Source of the DNA: an uncultured Thermoanaerobaculia bacterium
GTDB lineage: Bacteria; Acidobacteriota; Thermoanaerobaculia; Multivoradales; Multivoraceae
Length of the DNA: 64,000 bases
Assembly (NCBI GenBank): GCA_951812325.1
Contig: OX638294.1
Location: forward strand, 2,210,859-2,274,858
Reading direction: 5' to 3'
A program made the translations under genes and the position numbers. Below the pieces are notes generated by a model that saw only the letters and a list, made by a program, of their open reading frames with translations, searched no databases and had not been told where the DNA came from. Shown one piece after another: positions 18,701-26,089 of the stretch; position 1 is the first letter of the stretch; every line of letters starts with the position of its first letter.

Positions 18701-19214
18701 CCACCGCCGCCACCAGATCGGCGCGCCGGTAGCCGTGGGCAGCCAGGTGGGTCAGAAGTTCCTCGAGAACGACGTCCTCGCCGACCCGGAGGTCGACGAC
18801 CGACTGCAGGAACGACCGTGGTTCGGCGAGGCGATGAAACAGGGTTCGGGGCGTACAGACCACCGTGACCCGCGAAGCGCCCAGCAGGGCATCGTAGGCG
18901 ACGCTCTCTTGGGCGCGCACCTGCAACGAGGCCTCGGCCTGCTGGTAGGGGGTCAGCGCCGGTGACGGGAAGGGGACGATCCGCGCGCCATCCCGAGGCC
19001 CGAGCAGCCGGGTCCCCCTGGTCCAGGCCAGCACCTCGCTCTCGCTCGGCACGACGACGAGCTGGGCCGCGTCACGTTCCTCGGCCAGCAGCTCGAACAC
19101 CAGCGACGCCGCCCGCACCGGCAAGCCGACGACCGCCGCCCGCTCGGCCGCCGCCAGCTCGCGGTAGTCGCGGCCGCGACGAACGCGGCGGCGGAGTTCA
19201 CGCCACGCGGACAC
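15741..19214 (-). CDS. mfd: Transcription-repair coupling factor Mfd
   Basis: 1157 aa, the normal Mfd size. Mfd is a cytoplasmic translocase that removes stalled RNA polymerase at DNA lesions and recruits UvrA. Visible order: UvrB-like N-terminal domains (about 1-350), the RNAP-interacting region near residue 470 (VHEDHGIGQFLGL), and SF2 helicase motifs: Walker A GDVGFGKTEVAMRA (about 640), DEEQ box IIDEEQRFGV (about 735), MSATPVPRTL (about 762), then the TRG/motif VI QLRGRVGRSDQ (about 910). It ends with the D7 domain. GTG start at 19214, 15 bases after the ftsB-like stop. Confidence 0.97.
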   Translation of the reverse strand: MSAWRELRRRVRRGRDYRELAAAERAAVVGLPVRAASLVFELLAEERDAAQLVVVPSESEVLAWTRGTRLLGPRDGARIVPFPSPALTPYQQAEASLQVRAQESVAYDALLGASRVTVVCTPRTLFHRLAEPRSFLQSVVDLRVGEDVVLEELLTHLAAHGYRRADLVAAVGAVAQRGGVFDLFAPGEPRPARLDLFGDTIESIHRFDASTQRSREEVESLRLRPLTPFAAAPEQAAELALLLLEEREGDLAESSRARLQEMVEGEPFPGWEKYLPLLHPSTSLGEVMADATVVVVELERVRREIEQHTEMLRDEYARRSDDGDIVAEPERLTVPGARVSDLVEAAPVRVGGALDERAGRRIRVDFGAVETDVLIDQLPRFPREVETAAARGDDLWLVARAGRHESLRQILGSREIDWDGGGVRLIDGELDRGFRLPAAGLVLFGEGQLFRRRAAAPRRRRMGPFVSGLGDLRVGEFVVHEDHGIGQFLGLRTLEGPPDDGPEVAGAAPRRKSRAVEVMELLYSSGRTLLLPLTRLNEIERYSGVDGLAPRLDQLGGSSWAKKKSRISRSLKAIATDLLKLYAERRLAQAVPMNEDSDRQVQFESAFSHEETPDQLEAVRTIKEDLGREQPMDRLLCGDVGFGKTEVAMRAAFKAVDNGLQVAVLAPTTILADQHLRVFRRRFQGFDFRIEMVSRFRSAAQVRKIRERLAAGEIHVLIGTHRLLSRDIELPCLGLVIIDEEQRFGVAQKERLRELKRNVHVLAMSATPVPRTLQLSLAGVRDLSMIESPPRDRMAVETRVLPFSGDLVREAIEFEVERGGQVFYVYNRVEDIEGMLRYLRELVPGLRITVGHGQMEEAELGKRMRAFTSGEYDLLLATTIIENGIDIPNVNTMLVHRADRFGLAQLYQLRGRVGRSDQLGYCYLLAPSDTVLSEEARKRLVAIREFTELGAGFRIAARDLEIRGAGNLLGAEQSGHIAEVGIETYMKMLERTIAELRGEAPADRPSATISLPAAMSIPEDYIGEISLRLEIYRRLADADEDPETLLAELRDRFGPPPEVVHALVRGAELKRIAESLGVQSVAHRSSRLTVRLRRDAKIDVDRLIRFVSEREGASFTPDGALTLSGIPAPQALEISLQLLQLLSGEPLSRRAGSETVH

Positions 19215-19229
19215 CGGGTCAAGGCCGGA

Positions 19230-19580
19230 TCAGTCGGCCGTCCGCGGCAGGACGACGACCGTGTCGCCCGGTCTCACCAGGCCCAGCTCTTCACGAGCCA
19301 GGCGCTCCAGCACCACGGGATCATCCTGCAGCAGAACGACCGTGCGCCGCAGGCTGTCGACCCGCCGCGCCGCCTCCTCAAGCTCGAACTCGAGCTCCGT
19401 CTGTCGCTGCGCGAGTTCGGCAAGGCCCGCGTAATCCTCGGCGCCGGCGTTTGCCAGCAACAGGAGAATCAGGATCAAGCCCAAGCCGATCAACGTCGAC
19501 AGCGACCGCTGAGTCCATTCCCGCAATCGATCAAAGCGCCCACGCAACCGCCCCAGCCGGTCTGGAGGCTTCACTGACAC
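19230..19580 (-). CDS. FtsB/DivIC-like septum formation initiator
   Basis: 116 aa: basic cytoplasmic N-terminus, one TM helix (about residues 28-44), a coiled coil (about 52-85), then the family-typical tail RLAREELGLVRPGDTVVVLP. FtsB/DivIC proteins complex with FtsL and FtsQ in the divisome, and both partners are encoded in this window. GTG start at 19580 (codons for MSVKPPDRL). It is the first gene of a minus-strand run toward mfd, 15 bases apart. The family call is good; the exact symbol (ftsB versus divIC) depends on lineage. Confidence 0.85.
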   Translation of the reverse strand: MSVKPPDRLGRLRGRFDRLREWTQRSLSTLIGLGLILILLLLANAGAEDYAGLAELAQRQTELEFELEEAARRVDSLRRTVVLLQDDPVVLERLAREELGLVRPGDTVVVLPRTAD

Positions 19581-19705
19581 GGATGGAGCCTATACGAGCA
19601 GCGGCCTCCGAGACCGATCCATCCGCCCTGGCCGGATGCCATCCCACCCGCAAGCGGTCGAGGGCGGACCGAATCGGCGCTTGACGTGGCGGCGAGGGCG
19701 GCTGC

Positions 19706-19729
19706 AAGTTCCGCGGAAAGTTCCGCGGA
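19706..19729. repeat. Tandem palindrome upstream of initiator tRNA promoter
   Basis: AAGTTCCGCGG occurs at 19706-19716 and again at 19718-19728, a 12-bp period. Each copy contains the palindromic core TTCCGCGGA(A). They lie 10-32 bases upstream of the -35 hexamer of the tRNA promoter. A protein-binding site is possible but unproven. Confidence 0.6.
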
Positions 19730-19737
19730 TCTGCTGG

Positions 19738-19766
19738 TTGACATCTCGATCGCGCTGTGCCATGAT
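19738..19766 (+). promoter_or_regulatory. Sigma70-type promoter of initiator tRNA
   Basis: A perfect -35 TTGACA (19738-19743), a 17-bp spacer and -10 CATGAT (19761-19766, four of six consensus bases). The predicted start lies about 6 bases before the mature tRNA 5' end, as is common for tRNA promoters. Confidence 0.75.
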
Positions 19767-19778
19767 CCTCCGTCCTGA

Positions 19779-19855
<77 letters not shown>

Positions 19856-19860
19856 AGTCT

Positions 19861-21090
19861 TCAAAGGGCGCGGCCATTGGTCGCGCCCTTTTCGGTTTCC
19901 GCCTGGCCGGCAGGCGCGGCCGGCAACCGCGCGGACAACGCCGCCGCCGCGATGAGTATCGCCCCGATGGCGAGGAACGGCGCCTCCGGCGACACGGTCT
20001 GGAACATGTAGCCGGCGACCAGCGGCGCCGCGATCTTGCTGGCGTTGCCGTACGCCTGCTGCACGCCGAGCACCTGTCCCACGACGCCGCTGCCGGGGGC
20101 GCGCTTCGAAACCTGGGACGTCGTGCAGGGAAAGAGCAGCGAGGTTCCCAGCGGTACGAAGAACACCGCCGCCGCCAGCGTCCAGAGGCCGGTGGCAAAC
20201 GGAATCGCCATCAGGCCGACGCCGAAGCTCACGGCGCCGGCGCGCAGCACGTCGAGCTCGCCGTAGCGCCGGATCGCCCATCCCAGGACCAGCACGCGAA
20301 ACGCGATGGACAGACCGCCCAGGTAGAAGAAGAACAGCCCGATGGTCGACTCGTCCACCGCGAACCGGCGCCCCAGGTACAGGCCGATGATCGCCGTCAT
20401 CCCCGCCATGCCGACCTGCCCGGCGGCATAGATCCAGATCAGCAGGTTCAGCGGACGCAGCGGCTGGCCCGCCACCCGACCGACCGCGCCGAGGATCGAG
20501 TAGCGCGCCTCCTCGGCATCCGACGCGTCCCTTCGCGGCCGTGACTCCGGCAGCCGGAAACGCGCGAACGCCGCGGCCGCCAGACTGAACGCCGCAGCCA
20601 GGGCGCCCGCCCCGGCCGGATGCAGCTGGTTCGCGAGACTGCCCACCGCAGGGCCGATCATCGCCGCGGAACTCGTGACCGCCGTCACCCAGCCGATTCC
20701 CTCGGCCCGTCGCTCGCTGGCCACCGAATCGGCGATGTAGGCGAACACGACCGGCACCGTGCCGCCGCCGACACCATGCACCAACCTGGCAACCAGCAGC
20801 AGCTCGAGCGAATCGGCCACGCCGAAGAGCAGGTAGCCCGCCGCCGACACGACAAGGCCCAGGAGCAGCGCCGGCCGGCGGCCGGAACGGTCGGCAAGCC
20901 AGCCCCACAGGGGTGCGCTGGCCATCGCCGCCAGGGCGAAGGCGGACACCAGAGCGCCAACCTCGAGAGGCGTCGCGCCATGCCGTTCGGCGTAGAACGG
21001 GAGCAGGGCGACGACCAGGAACTCGCCCAGCGTGCTGACGAAGGCGACCACCATGAGCGCCGCCAGGCGATGGTCGATCAGGCGCGACAC
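19861..21090 (-). CDS. MFS transporter (DHA1/TetA-like)
   Basis: 409 aa with about 12 hydrophobic segments. The MFS signature loop between TM2 and TM3 is present (GWLADRSGRRPALLLG, about residues 63-78), and TM5 has a motif-C-like GIGWVTAVTSSAAMIGPAVGS (about 133-153). Most likely a proton-coupled inner-membrane exporter of a small molecule; substrate unknown. It is the last gene of a minus-strand run after the ABC importer permease (28-base gap) and may be co-transcribed with it. Its final nine codons double as the terminator hairpin for the opposite-strand tRNA. Confidence 0.85.
   Translation of the reverse strand: MSRLIDHRLAALMVVAFVSTLGEFLVVALLPFYAERHGATPLEVGALVSAFALAAMASAPLWGWLADRSGRRPALLLGLVVSAAGYLLFGVADSLELLLVARLVHGVGGGTVPVVFAYIADSVASERRAEGIGWVTAVTSSAAMIGPAVGSLANQLHPAGAGALAAAFSLAAAAFARFRLPESRPRRDASDAEEARYSILGAVGRVAGQPLRPLNLLIWIYAAGQVGMAGMTAIIGLYLGRRFAVDESTIGLFFFYLGGLSIAFRVLVLGWAIRRYGELDVLRAGAVSFGVGLMAIPFATGLWTLAAAVFFVPLGTSLLFPCTTSQVSKRAPGSGVVGQVLGVQQAYGNASKIAAPLVAGYMFQTVSPEAPFLAIGAILIAAAALSARLPAAPAGQAETEKGATNGRAL
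19863..19892 (+). terminator. Rho-independent terminator of the initiator tRNA
   Basis: Perfect 10-bp stem AAAGGGCGCG / CGCGCCCTTT (19863-19872 with 19882-19891), 9-base loop, ending in TTTT on the plus strand. It starts 8 bases after the tRNA CCA end. The hairpin lies inside the last codons of the convergent MFS gene, whose stop is at 19861. Confidence 0.8.
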
Positions 21091-21118
21091 CGGGCTCTCC
21101 GGCTGGACGTCAGGGCGC

Positions 21119-22807
21119 TCAGAGCCGGCCGCCGGAGCGGTCGTCCCAGGCGATGAAAGCGGCCGCGCTCAGTACCATGAGCAGCACGCCGTAAGCGGCG
21201 GCGATGCCCGTCTCCTGGATCCTCAGGCTGGACTGGATCTCGATCGAAATGGGACGCGTGTCGTAGGTGTAGAGCACAATCGACGTCACGAAGTCGCCCA
21301 GCATCGTGATGAAGGCGAGGCCGGCGCCCGCGATCACCGCCGGCCGCAACAGCGGCAACACGATCTGCACGACCGTCCTCAACGCGCCCGCGCCGAGACT
21401 CGCCGCCGCCTCTTCCAGGCGCGGGTCGAGCTGACGCATCCCGGCGAAGATCGAACGGCCGGTCAGGGGCAGCGAGCGGACCAGGTACGCCAGGGGCAGG
21501 ATCCAGAGCGTCCCCACCAGGACGAACCGGCCGACCCAGGGGGCGTTGACGCTCATCGCCGCCGCCAGGGCAAGAGCGAACACGGTGCCGGGAATCGCCC
21601 AGGGCAGGGTCATCATCGCCTCCAGCGCCCGACCGGGCAGACCGCCGCGCCGCAGCGACAATCGCGCCGCGGCGACGCCCACGACGATCGCCGCCAAGGT
21701 CGCCGCGGCGGCCATCCACAGTGAGTTGAGAGCAGGCCGCAGCCGTTCAGCCGAAGACAGCAGATCGCCGTAGTTCACGAGGCCGAGCACCGGCGGGAAC
21801 GCCTCGACGGTCCACGTGTTCGGTGGCACGAGCGACATCAGGATCAGCGTCGCGTGGGGCAGCAGCAACACGCCCGCGAGGACCCAGCCACCCGTCGCCG
21901 CTGCGACCCGGGCACGCTGAGTCTGCAGCCGCCTGCGCGCCGGCGGCGTGCCCCGCGCGCCCGACGCCAGGTCCAGGCCCGGATCGATCCGGCGCAGCAG
22001 CAACAGCGAGCCGAAGGCCAAAAGCGCCAGCATCGTTGTTTCGACGTAGGCCATCCGCAGTTCCCCGTTCAGCTTCGAGGCGACGATCTGCGTCGTCATC
22101 ACGCGAAAGCCGCCGCCGAAGATGTAGGGCGCCGAGAAGGAGCCGAGCGACGTCATGAACGTGAGCAGCGTCGCCCCGGCCATCGCCGGCCGCAGCCGCG
22201 GCAGGGTCACGCGGAAAAGAATCTGCGACCGGCTCGCACCGAGGCTTTGCGCGGCCTCGATGGCCGCTCCGTCCTGCCCGGAGAGTCCAGCCCGCGTGAA
22301 CAGGTAGAAGTAGACGTACATCGAGTACGCGTGGACCAGGAGGATCGCCCACGCCCCGGTGAGCCGCCACGACACGTCGAGACCCACGGTCTGCAGCCCC
22401 CGCGCCGCGAGACCGCTCTCGCCGTAGAGAAACAGGAAGGCGATGACGCCGACCAGCGGAGGCAGCGCAACCGGTAGCGCAACCAGGGCGCCGAGCAGGC
22501 GCCGGCCCGGGATCTCGTTGCGTTCGAACAGGAACCCGAGCGGCACGCCGACCGCGGCCGCGGCCAGCGTCGAAAGCACGGAGATCCACAGCGTCCGCCA
22601 CATCGCGTTCCACTCGTCGGCGCGGGTGAAAAAGGACCGGAACGCCTCCGTCGTCGGGCCATCGGCGTCCGGACCGCCGATGCCGAAGGCCTCCGCCGCG
22701 ACGACGAGCAGCGGGTAGCCGACGAGCCAGACGAGGAACGCCAGGACCAGCCACGGCATGAGCGACCGGAGTTGCACCGAGCCGCGGCCGCGACTCGCGG
22801 GGTTCAA
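21119..22807 (-). CDS. ABC transporter permease, fused two-domain (FbpB/ThiP-like)
   Basis: 562 aa with two BPD_transp_1 permease domains in tandem, as in FbpB and ThiP. The first EAA-type loop (EAAQSLGASRSQILFRVTLP, about residues 183-202) and the second (EEAAASLGAGALRTVVQIVLP, about 463-483) mark the two ATPase-contact sites. About 12 TM helices. Its start overlaps the stop of the ATPase gene by four bases. Together with the adjacent ATPase and lipoprotein it forms a complete importer of the iron(III)/thiamine/phosphonate type; substrate cannot be settled from sequence alone. Confidence 0.9.
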   Translation of the reverse strand: MNPASRGRGSVQLRSLMPWLVLAFLVWLVGYPLLVVAAEAFGIGGPDADGPTTEAFRSFFTRADEWNAMWRTLWISVLSTLAAAAVGVPLGFLFERNEIPGRRLLGALVALPVALPPLVGVIAFLFLYGESGLAARGLQTVGLDVSWRLTGAWAILLVHAYSMYVYFYLFTRAGLSGQDGAAIEAAQSLGASRSQILFRVTLPRLRPAMAGATLLTFMTSLGSFSAPYIFGGGFRVMTTQIVASKLNGELRMAYVETTMLALLAFGSLLLLRRIDPGLDLASGARGTPPARRRLQTQRARVAAATGGWVLAGVLLLPHATLILMSLVPPNTWTVEAFPPVLGLVNYGDLLSSAERLRPALNSLWMAAAATLAAIVVGVAAARLSLRRGGLPGRALEAMMTLPWAIPGTVFALALAAAMSVNAPWVGRFVLVGTLWILPLAYLVRSLPLTGRSIFAGMRQLDPRLEEAAASLGAGALRTVVQIVLPLLRPAVIAGAGLAFITMLGDFVTSIVLYTYDTRPISIEIQSSLRIQETGIAAAYGVLLMVLSAAAFIAWDDRSGGRL

Positions 22808-23955
22808 GACCCGGCCCCGGTCGACCCGGCCGGGAAGACGCGCGGCGGCGGCTCCTGCGCAGCCGGTCGCACGACGCAGGCCCCGCTCAGGCCGGCCGCG
22901 GCGCCGGGCATCGCGACTTCGACGGAGACGGAATCCGCCGCTGCCCCGAAGCCGTCGGACGGGGCGGTCAACCGGACGGTGTAGAAGCTGCTGCTGCCGG
23001 TGTAGCGCTCAACCTCGATCTCGCCTCTCAAGCCGGTTTTCGCGCCCGGCGCCAGCTCGAGCGCTTCGATCTCCAGGGCCTCCGGGCGGACGCACACGTC
23101 GACCCGGTCGCCGGCCTCGATCCCGCCGCCGCCCTGGCAGGACCAGACCTGCGGAGCCCGCTGCGACCCGATTCGGACCTCGAGCGCGCCGCCGGCGCCT
23201 CTCGCCTCGACCACTCCCGGCAGCACGGAGCAGCGGCCGACGAACGTCGCGACGAACCGCGACGCGGGATCCTGGTAGAGCTCCGCGGGCGCCGCGACCT
23301 GCTCCAGCCGGCCGTCATTCAGCAACCCGATCCGCTCCCCGAGTTCGAACGCCTCCTCCTGCTCGTGAGTGACCAGCACCGTCGTAATGCCGGTCTGCTT
23401 GACCGTGTGGCGCAGATCGATGCGCGTCTCCTCGCGCAGCGCCGGATCGAGGTTCGAGAGCGGCTCGTCGAGCAGCAGGACCCGCGGCCGCGGCGCCAGT
23501 GCCCGGGCCAGGGCGACCCGCTGCTGTTGGCCGCCCGAGAGTTCGGCGATCCGCCTCGCCTCGAATCCGCCCAGGCGCACGAGTTCCAGCATCTCGGCGA
23601 CGCGCGCCGGCACGTCGCCCTTCCCGCCGCCGCGGACCTTGAGCCCGAAGGCCACGTTCTCCGCCACGCTCAGATGCGGGAAGAGCGCGTAGCTCTGGAA
23701 CAGCATGCCGACGCCGCGACGGGCCGGCGGCAGGTGCTCCACCGCCTCGTCCGCGATCAGCAGGCGCCCCCGGTCGAGCTGTTCGAAGCCCGCCAGCAAC
23801 CGCAGCATCGTCGTCTTGCCGCTGCCGCTCGGGCCCAGCAGAGCGAAGATCTCGCCCGGCTCGACATCAAGAGAAACGCCGGCGAGAACGACCGTGTCGT
23901 CGAACGACTTGTAGACGTCGTCGAACCGGACGGAGGCGCCGGCCGCCAGGCTCAT
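22804..23955 (-). CDS. ABC transporter ATP-binding protein (FbpC/PotA-like)
   Basis: 383 aa. Walker A GPSGSGKTTMLRL (about residue 38), Q-loop FQSYALFPHLSV (about 83), signature LSGGQQQRVALARAL (about 135), Walker B RVLLLDEPLSNLD (about 155), and the H-loop VTHEQEEA. A C-terminal TOBE-like regulatory domain follows (about 285-370). It powers the adjacent fused permease. The ATG at 23955 (MSLAAG) overlaps the stop of the binding-protein gene by four bases; the longer in-frame start at 24000 would sit inside that gene. Confidence 0.93.
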   Translation of the reverse strand: MSLAAGASVRFDDVYKSFDDTVVLAGVSLDVEPGEIFALLGPSGSGKTTMLRLLAGFEQLDRGRLLIADEAVEHLPPARRGVGMLFQSYALFPHLSVAENVAFGLKVRGGGKGDVPARVAEMLELVRLGGFEARRIAELSGGQQQRVALARALAPRPRVLLLDEPLSNLDPALREETRIDLRHTVKQTGITTVLVTHEQEEAFELGERIGLLNDGRLEQVAAPAELYQDPASRFVATFVGRCSVLPGVVEARGAGGALEVRIGSQRAPQVWSCQGGGGIEAGDRVDVCVRPEALEIEALELAPGAKTGLRGEIEVERYTGSSSFYTVRLTAPSDGFGAAADSVSVEVAMPGAAAGLSGACVVRPAAQEPPPRVFPAGSTGAGS

Positions 23956-25013
23956 CCCCCGCCCTGACCGCGAACGGCCCGGTCCCACTCCGCCATCCAC
24001 TCGGACCCGTTCTCCTCGATCATCTGCCAGTCGACCTCAGCCCGACGAAGGCGCGACTGCACGTCCGCCACCCACGGCGCGAGCTCCTCGGCGTCCAGAT
24101 CGCCCCGCGCCGGCAGGCGGAAAGCCTCGCGCACCGCCAGGGCCAGCGCCTCGGGCGAGCCCAGCCAGTCGAGGAAGGCCTCGGCCTCCCCCGGGTGCTC
24201 CGAGCCCGCGACGACGCCGACCGAGTCCTGGATCACCGCCGTGCCGCTTGCCGGGAACCGGTAGGCAACGGGGGCGCCCCGGTCGATCAGGGAGAGCGTG
24301 TCCGTCATCTCCCAGAGCGTCAGCACGCCCTCCTGCCGGGTCAGCTTCTCGTGCAGAACCGCGGGGCTGTGCACGTACTCGCGGGTCTGGCCGTCGAGCC
24401 GGCGCAGCCAGGCGAAGCCGGCCTCGGTGCTCCCGGTCTCCACGACCGAGTCGGCCAGGATCTTGCCGAAGATCGTCCGCATCGTGCCGCTCGCGAGCGG
24501 GTCGCGGATCACGACCTCGTCGTGCCAGCGCTCGTCGAGCAGATCGTCCCAGTCGGCCGGCGCCTCGTCGGCGCTGATCGCGTCGCGGTTGTACACGATG
24601 ATCGTCGGCGTCTGGTAGAGCGTGTAGTAGAGACCCTCCGGGTGCCGGTCCGCGGCGTCCAGGACGCCGGCCCACGAGGGCTCGGACGGCGCCAGCAGAC
24701 CCTCGGCAGCGCCCCGCGCCAGGATCGTCGCCGGGCCTCCGAACCAGACGTCCGCCTGCGGATTCGCGCGCTCGGAGCGAATGCGGTCGTAGACCTCCTG
24801 CGACCCCATGTCGAGCCAGCGGACATCGACATCGGGGCGAGCCGCTTCGTACGCCTGCTCGACGACCGTCAGCAGATCCCGCCCATGCGGCGAGTAGACG
24901 ACCAACGGCGTCCGCCCGTCACCGCCGCAGCCCGCCACGGCCGCGGCCGCGGCCGCGGCCGCCGCGAGCGCAAGCAGGATCGATCGACGGCCCAGGGCCA
25001 AGGCGTTCCGCAT
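23952..25013 (-). CDS. ABC transporter substrate-binding lipoprotein (FbpA-like)
   Basis: 353 aa. Signal peptide with a run of Ala and the lipobox AVAGC (Cys about residue 29), so it is membrane-anchored in the periplasm. The mature part follows the extracellular solute-binding fold of the Fe(III)/2-aminoethylphosphonate/thiamine group: LVVYSPHGRDL (about 37), WFGGPATILARG (about 90), YTLYQTPTIIVYNRD (about 132) and a late AVIQDSVGVVAGSEHPGEAEAFLDWL (about 258) typical of this family. It is the first gene of the importer operon. A TACACT box 9 bases before the ATG suggests leaderless transcription. The Ala run is encoded by a GGCCGC hexamer repeat at about 24939-24962. Confidence 0.88.
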   Translation of the reverse strand: MRNALALGRRSILLALAAAAAAAAAVAGCGGDGRTPLVVYSPHGRDLLTVVEQAYEAARPDVDVRWLDMGSQEVYDRIRSERANPQADVWFGGPATILARGAAEGLLAPSEPSWAGVLDAADRHPEGLYYTLYQTPTIIVYNRDAISADEAPADWDDLLDERWHDEVVIRDPLASGTMRTIFGKILADSVVETGSTEAGFAWLRRLDGQTREYVHSPAVLHEKLTRQEGVLTLWEMTDTLSLIDRGAPVAYRFPASGTAVIQDSVGVVAGSEHPGEAEAFLDWLGSPEALALAVREAFRLPARGDLDAEELAPWVADVQSRLRRAEVDWQMIEENGSEWMAEWDRAVRGQGGG

Positions 25014-25022
25014 CGGCCGCCA

Positions 25023-25028
25023 AGTGTA
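25023..25028 (-). promoter_or_regulatory. -10 box of the ABC importer operon (leaderless type)
   Basis: TACACT on the minus strand, 9 bases upstream of the ATG at 25013. No clear -35. It matches the TANNNT pattern seen before several other genes in this window. Confidence 0.5.
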
Positions 25029-25189
25029 CGCGGCCGGCCGCGCTGCCGGGGAGGCGGCGGCGGGGAGGCGTCACCCGCCGCCCCGGAGACTGGAGGAGAG
25101 GGTCCCAGGGGCCACTCGCGCTTGGGAGAAAGCCGGAGGGACGGCGCCGCTACGACGCAGCCAGACATCGGGCCACGTTCGAGGCGTAC
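25026..25189 (+). ncRNA. Possible degenerate cobalamin-riboswitch-like RNA
   Basis: A GC-rich 164-nt stretch on the plus strand closed by GTACGC/GCGTAC (25026-25031 with 25184-25189). Inside, in the right order, are pieces resembling the cobalamin riboswitch core: GGGGAGGCGG, GCCCCGGAGACTGGAGGAG (like CCCGCAACTGTGAGCGGAG), GCCACT then TTGGGAGAAAG (like CCACTG...TGGGAAGG), and AGCCAGACATCGGGCC (like AGCCAGGAGACCGGCC). Several core bases differ, and no B12-related gene lies downstream on the plus strand; the next gene is DUF433. A covariance-model search is decisive. It may be a relic or a chance GC-rich hairpin. Confidence 0.28.
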
Positions 25190-25328
25190 CAGAGAGCGTT
25201 GACCACGGATCCGAAACCGCCTCGGTCGAACCAACAGGTACGCCGCGACTGTAGGTCTGCTGCCAGCGGTGACCGTCCCGGTTGAGGGGCCAGCGGACTA
25301 GACTCGGAACCTGAGGACCCAGGAGACG

Positions 25329-25580
25329 ATGTCCAGGACGAACACGGAACTACTCGCTCGGATCACCGCCCGTCCGGATGTCTTCGGCGGCAAGCCGATC
25401 ATCCGTGACATGCGGATCTCCGTGGAGCTGATCCTCAGTCTCCTGGCGCAGGGGGCAACTGCCGACGCCATCCTGGAGGACTATCCGGATCTCGAAGCGG
25501 ACGACATCCGGGCCTGCACGGCCTATGCGCATGCAGTCATCGCGCGAGACACGCTGTCCGCAGTGTCCGTCGCCAGGTAG
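25329..25580 (+). CDS. DUF433 domain protein (putative antitoxin)
   Basis: 83 aa. The core of the DUF433 family is recognisable: GGKPIIRDMRISVELILSLL, then GATADAILEDYPDLEADDIRACTAYA. These small winged-helix proteins are usually found beside DUF5615 or PIN-like proteins and are thought to be the antitoxin partner, probably DNA-binding. The ATG at 25329 has AGGAG just upstream. The stop TAG overlaps the GTG of the next gene (TAGTG), so translation is coupled. Confidence 0.88.
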   Translation: MSRTNTELLARITARPDVFGGKPIIRDMRISVELILSLLAQGATADAILEDYPDLEADDIRACTAYAHAVIARDTLSAVSVAR

Positions 25581-25933
25581 TGCGCTTCCTTGTGGACCGA
25601 TGTGCCGGCCGGCGGCTGGCCGAGTGGCTGCGTGAACAAGGACACGATGTTGTTGAATCGCTCGAACTCGGGCCCGATCCGGGCGACAGAGCGCTACTCC
25701 ATCAAGCGGCCGAGAACGACCGAATCCTGGTCACGATAGACACGGATTTCGGCGAACTGATCTTCGGGCAAGCGGCAGCCCATGCGGGCCTGGTGCGGCT
25801 ACCCGATGTTCCCGCGGAGCGGCGAACCGCGTTGATGAACGAGCTGTTGGAGCGCCATCGGCGCGAGCTGGAGGCGCGAGCGGTGATCACGATACGAGGT
25901 GAACGAGTCCGGGTCTCGCGCCAACCTTCCTGA
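25580..25933 (+). CDS. DUF5615 PIN-like protein (putative toxin)
   Basis: 117 aa, GTG start at 25580 overlapping the stop of the DUF433 gene. N-terminal MRFLVDRCAGRRLAEWLREQGHDV and the acidic NDRILVTIDTDFGEL match the DUF5615 PIN-like fold, in which scattered Asp residues (Asp6, and Asp residues near 56-58) form a putative metal site. With the DUF433 gene it forms the classic two-gene unit thought to be a toxin-antitoxin system. The usual first metal ligand context, 'LxDxxl', is present as LVDRC. Toxicity or RNase activity has not been shown for this copy. Confidence 0.85.
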   Translation: MRFLVDRCAGRRLAEWLREQGHDVVESLELGPDPGDRALLHQAAENDRILVTIDTDFGELIFGQAAAHAGLVRLPDVPAERRTALMNELLERHRRELEARAVITIRGERVRVSRQPS

Positions 25934-25955
25934 CTCCACACGGACCAGGCTGCAG

Positions 25956-26057
25956 TCACCCGAGGCTTCCGCCGCGCAGGCCTCTCAGGTAGAGGCGGGC
26001 ATCTTCCCGAGTACCGATGTGTTCGGCGGCATCCCGTTTCGTCAGTGTCTCGATCAG
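25956..26057 (-). pseudogene. Truncated HigA-type antitoxin relic
   Basis: Translation on the minus strand gives LIETLTKRDAAEHIGTRED and then ARLYL before diverging and stopping at 25956. This matches the first about 24 residues of the intact HigA-type protein at 28688-29011 (MNETFTKWDAAEHLGTRED, ARLYL). Even the upstream Shine-Dalgarno region is alike (GGAAGGACTGGAGGAAGACC versus GCGAAGGAGTGGAGGGAGAC). The start codon position is CTG instead of ATG, and the helix-turn-helix part is missing, so it is a broken paralogue. Confidence 0.7.
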
Positions 26058-26089
26058 GTCTTCCTCCAGTCCTTCCCAACCCGTTGGCC

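Noticed and set aside
25193-25328. TPP riboswitch for the FbpABC/ThiBPQ-like importer
   Set aside because: The minus-strand leader lacks the CTGAGA and ACCTGAT core elements, and the probable promoter is only 9 bases from the ATG.
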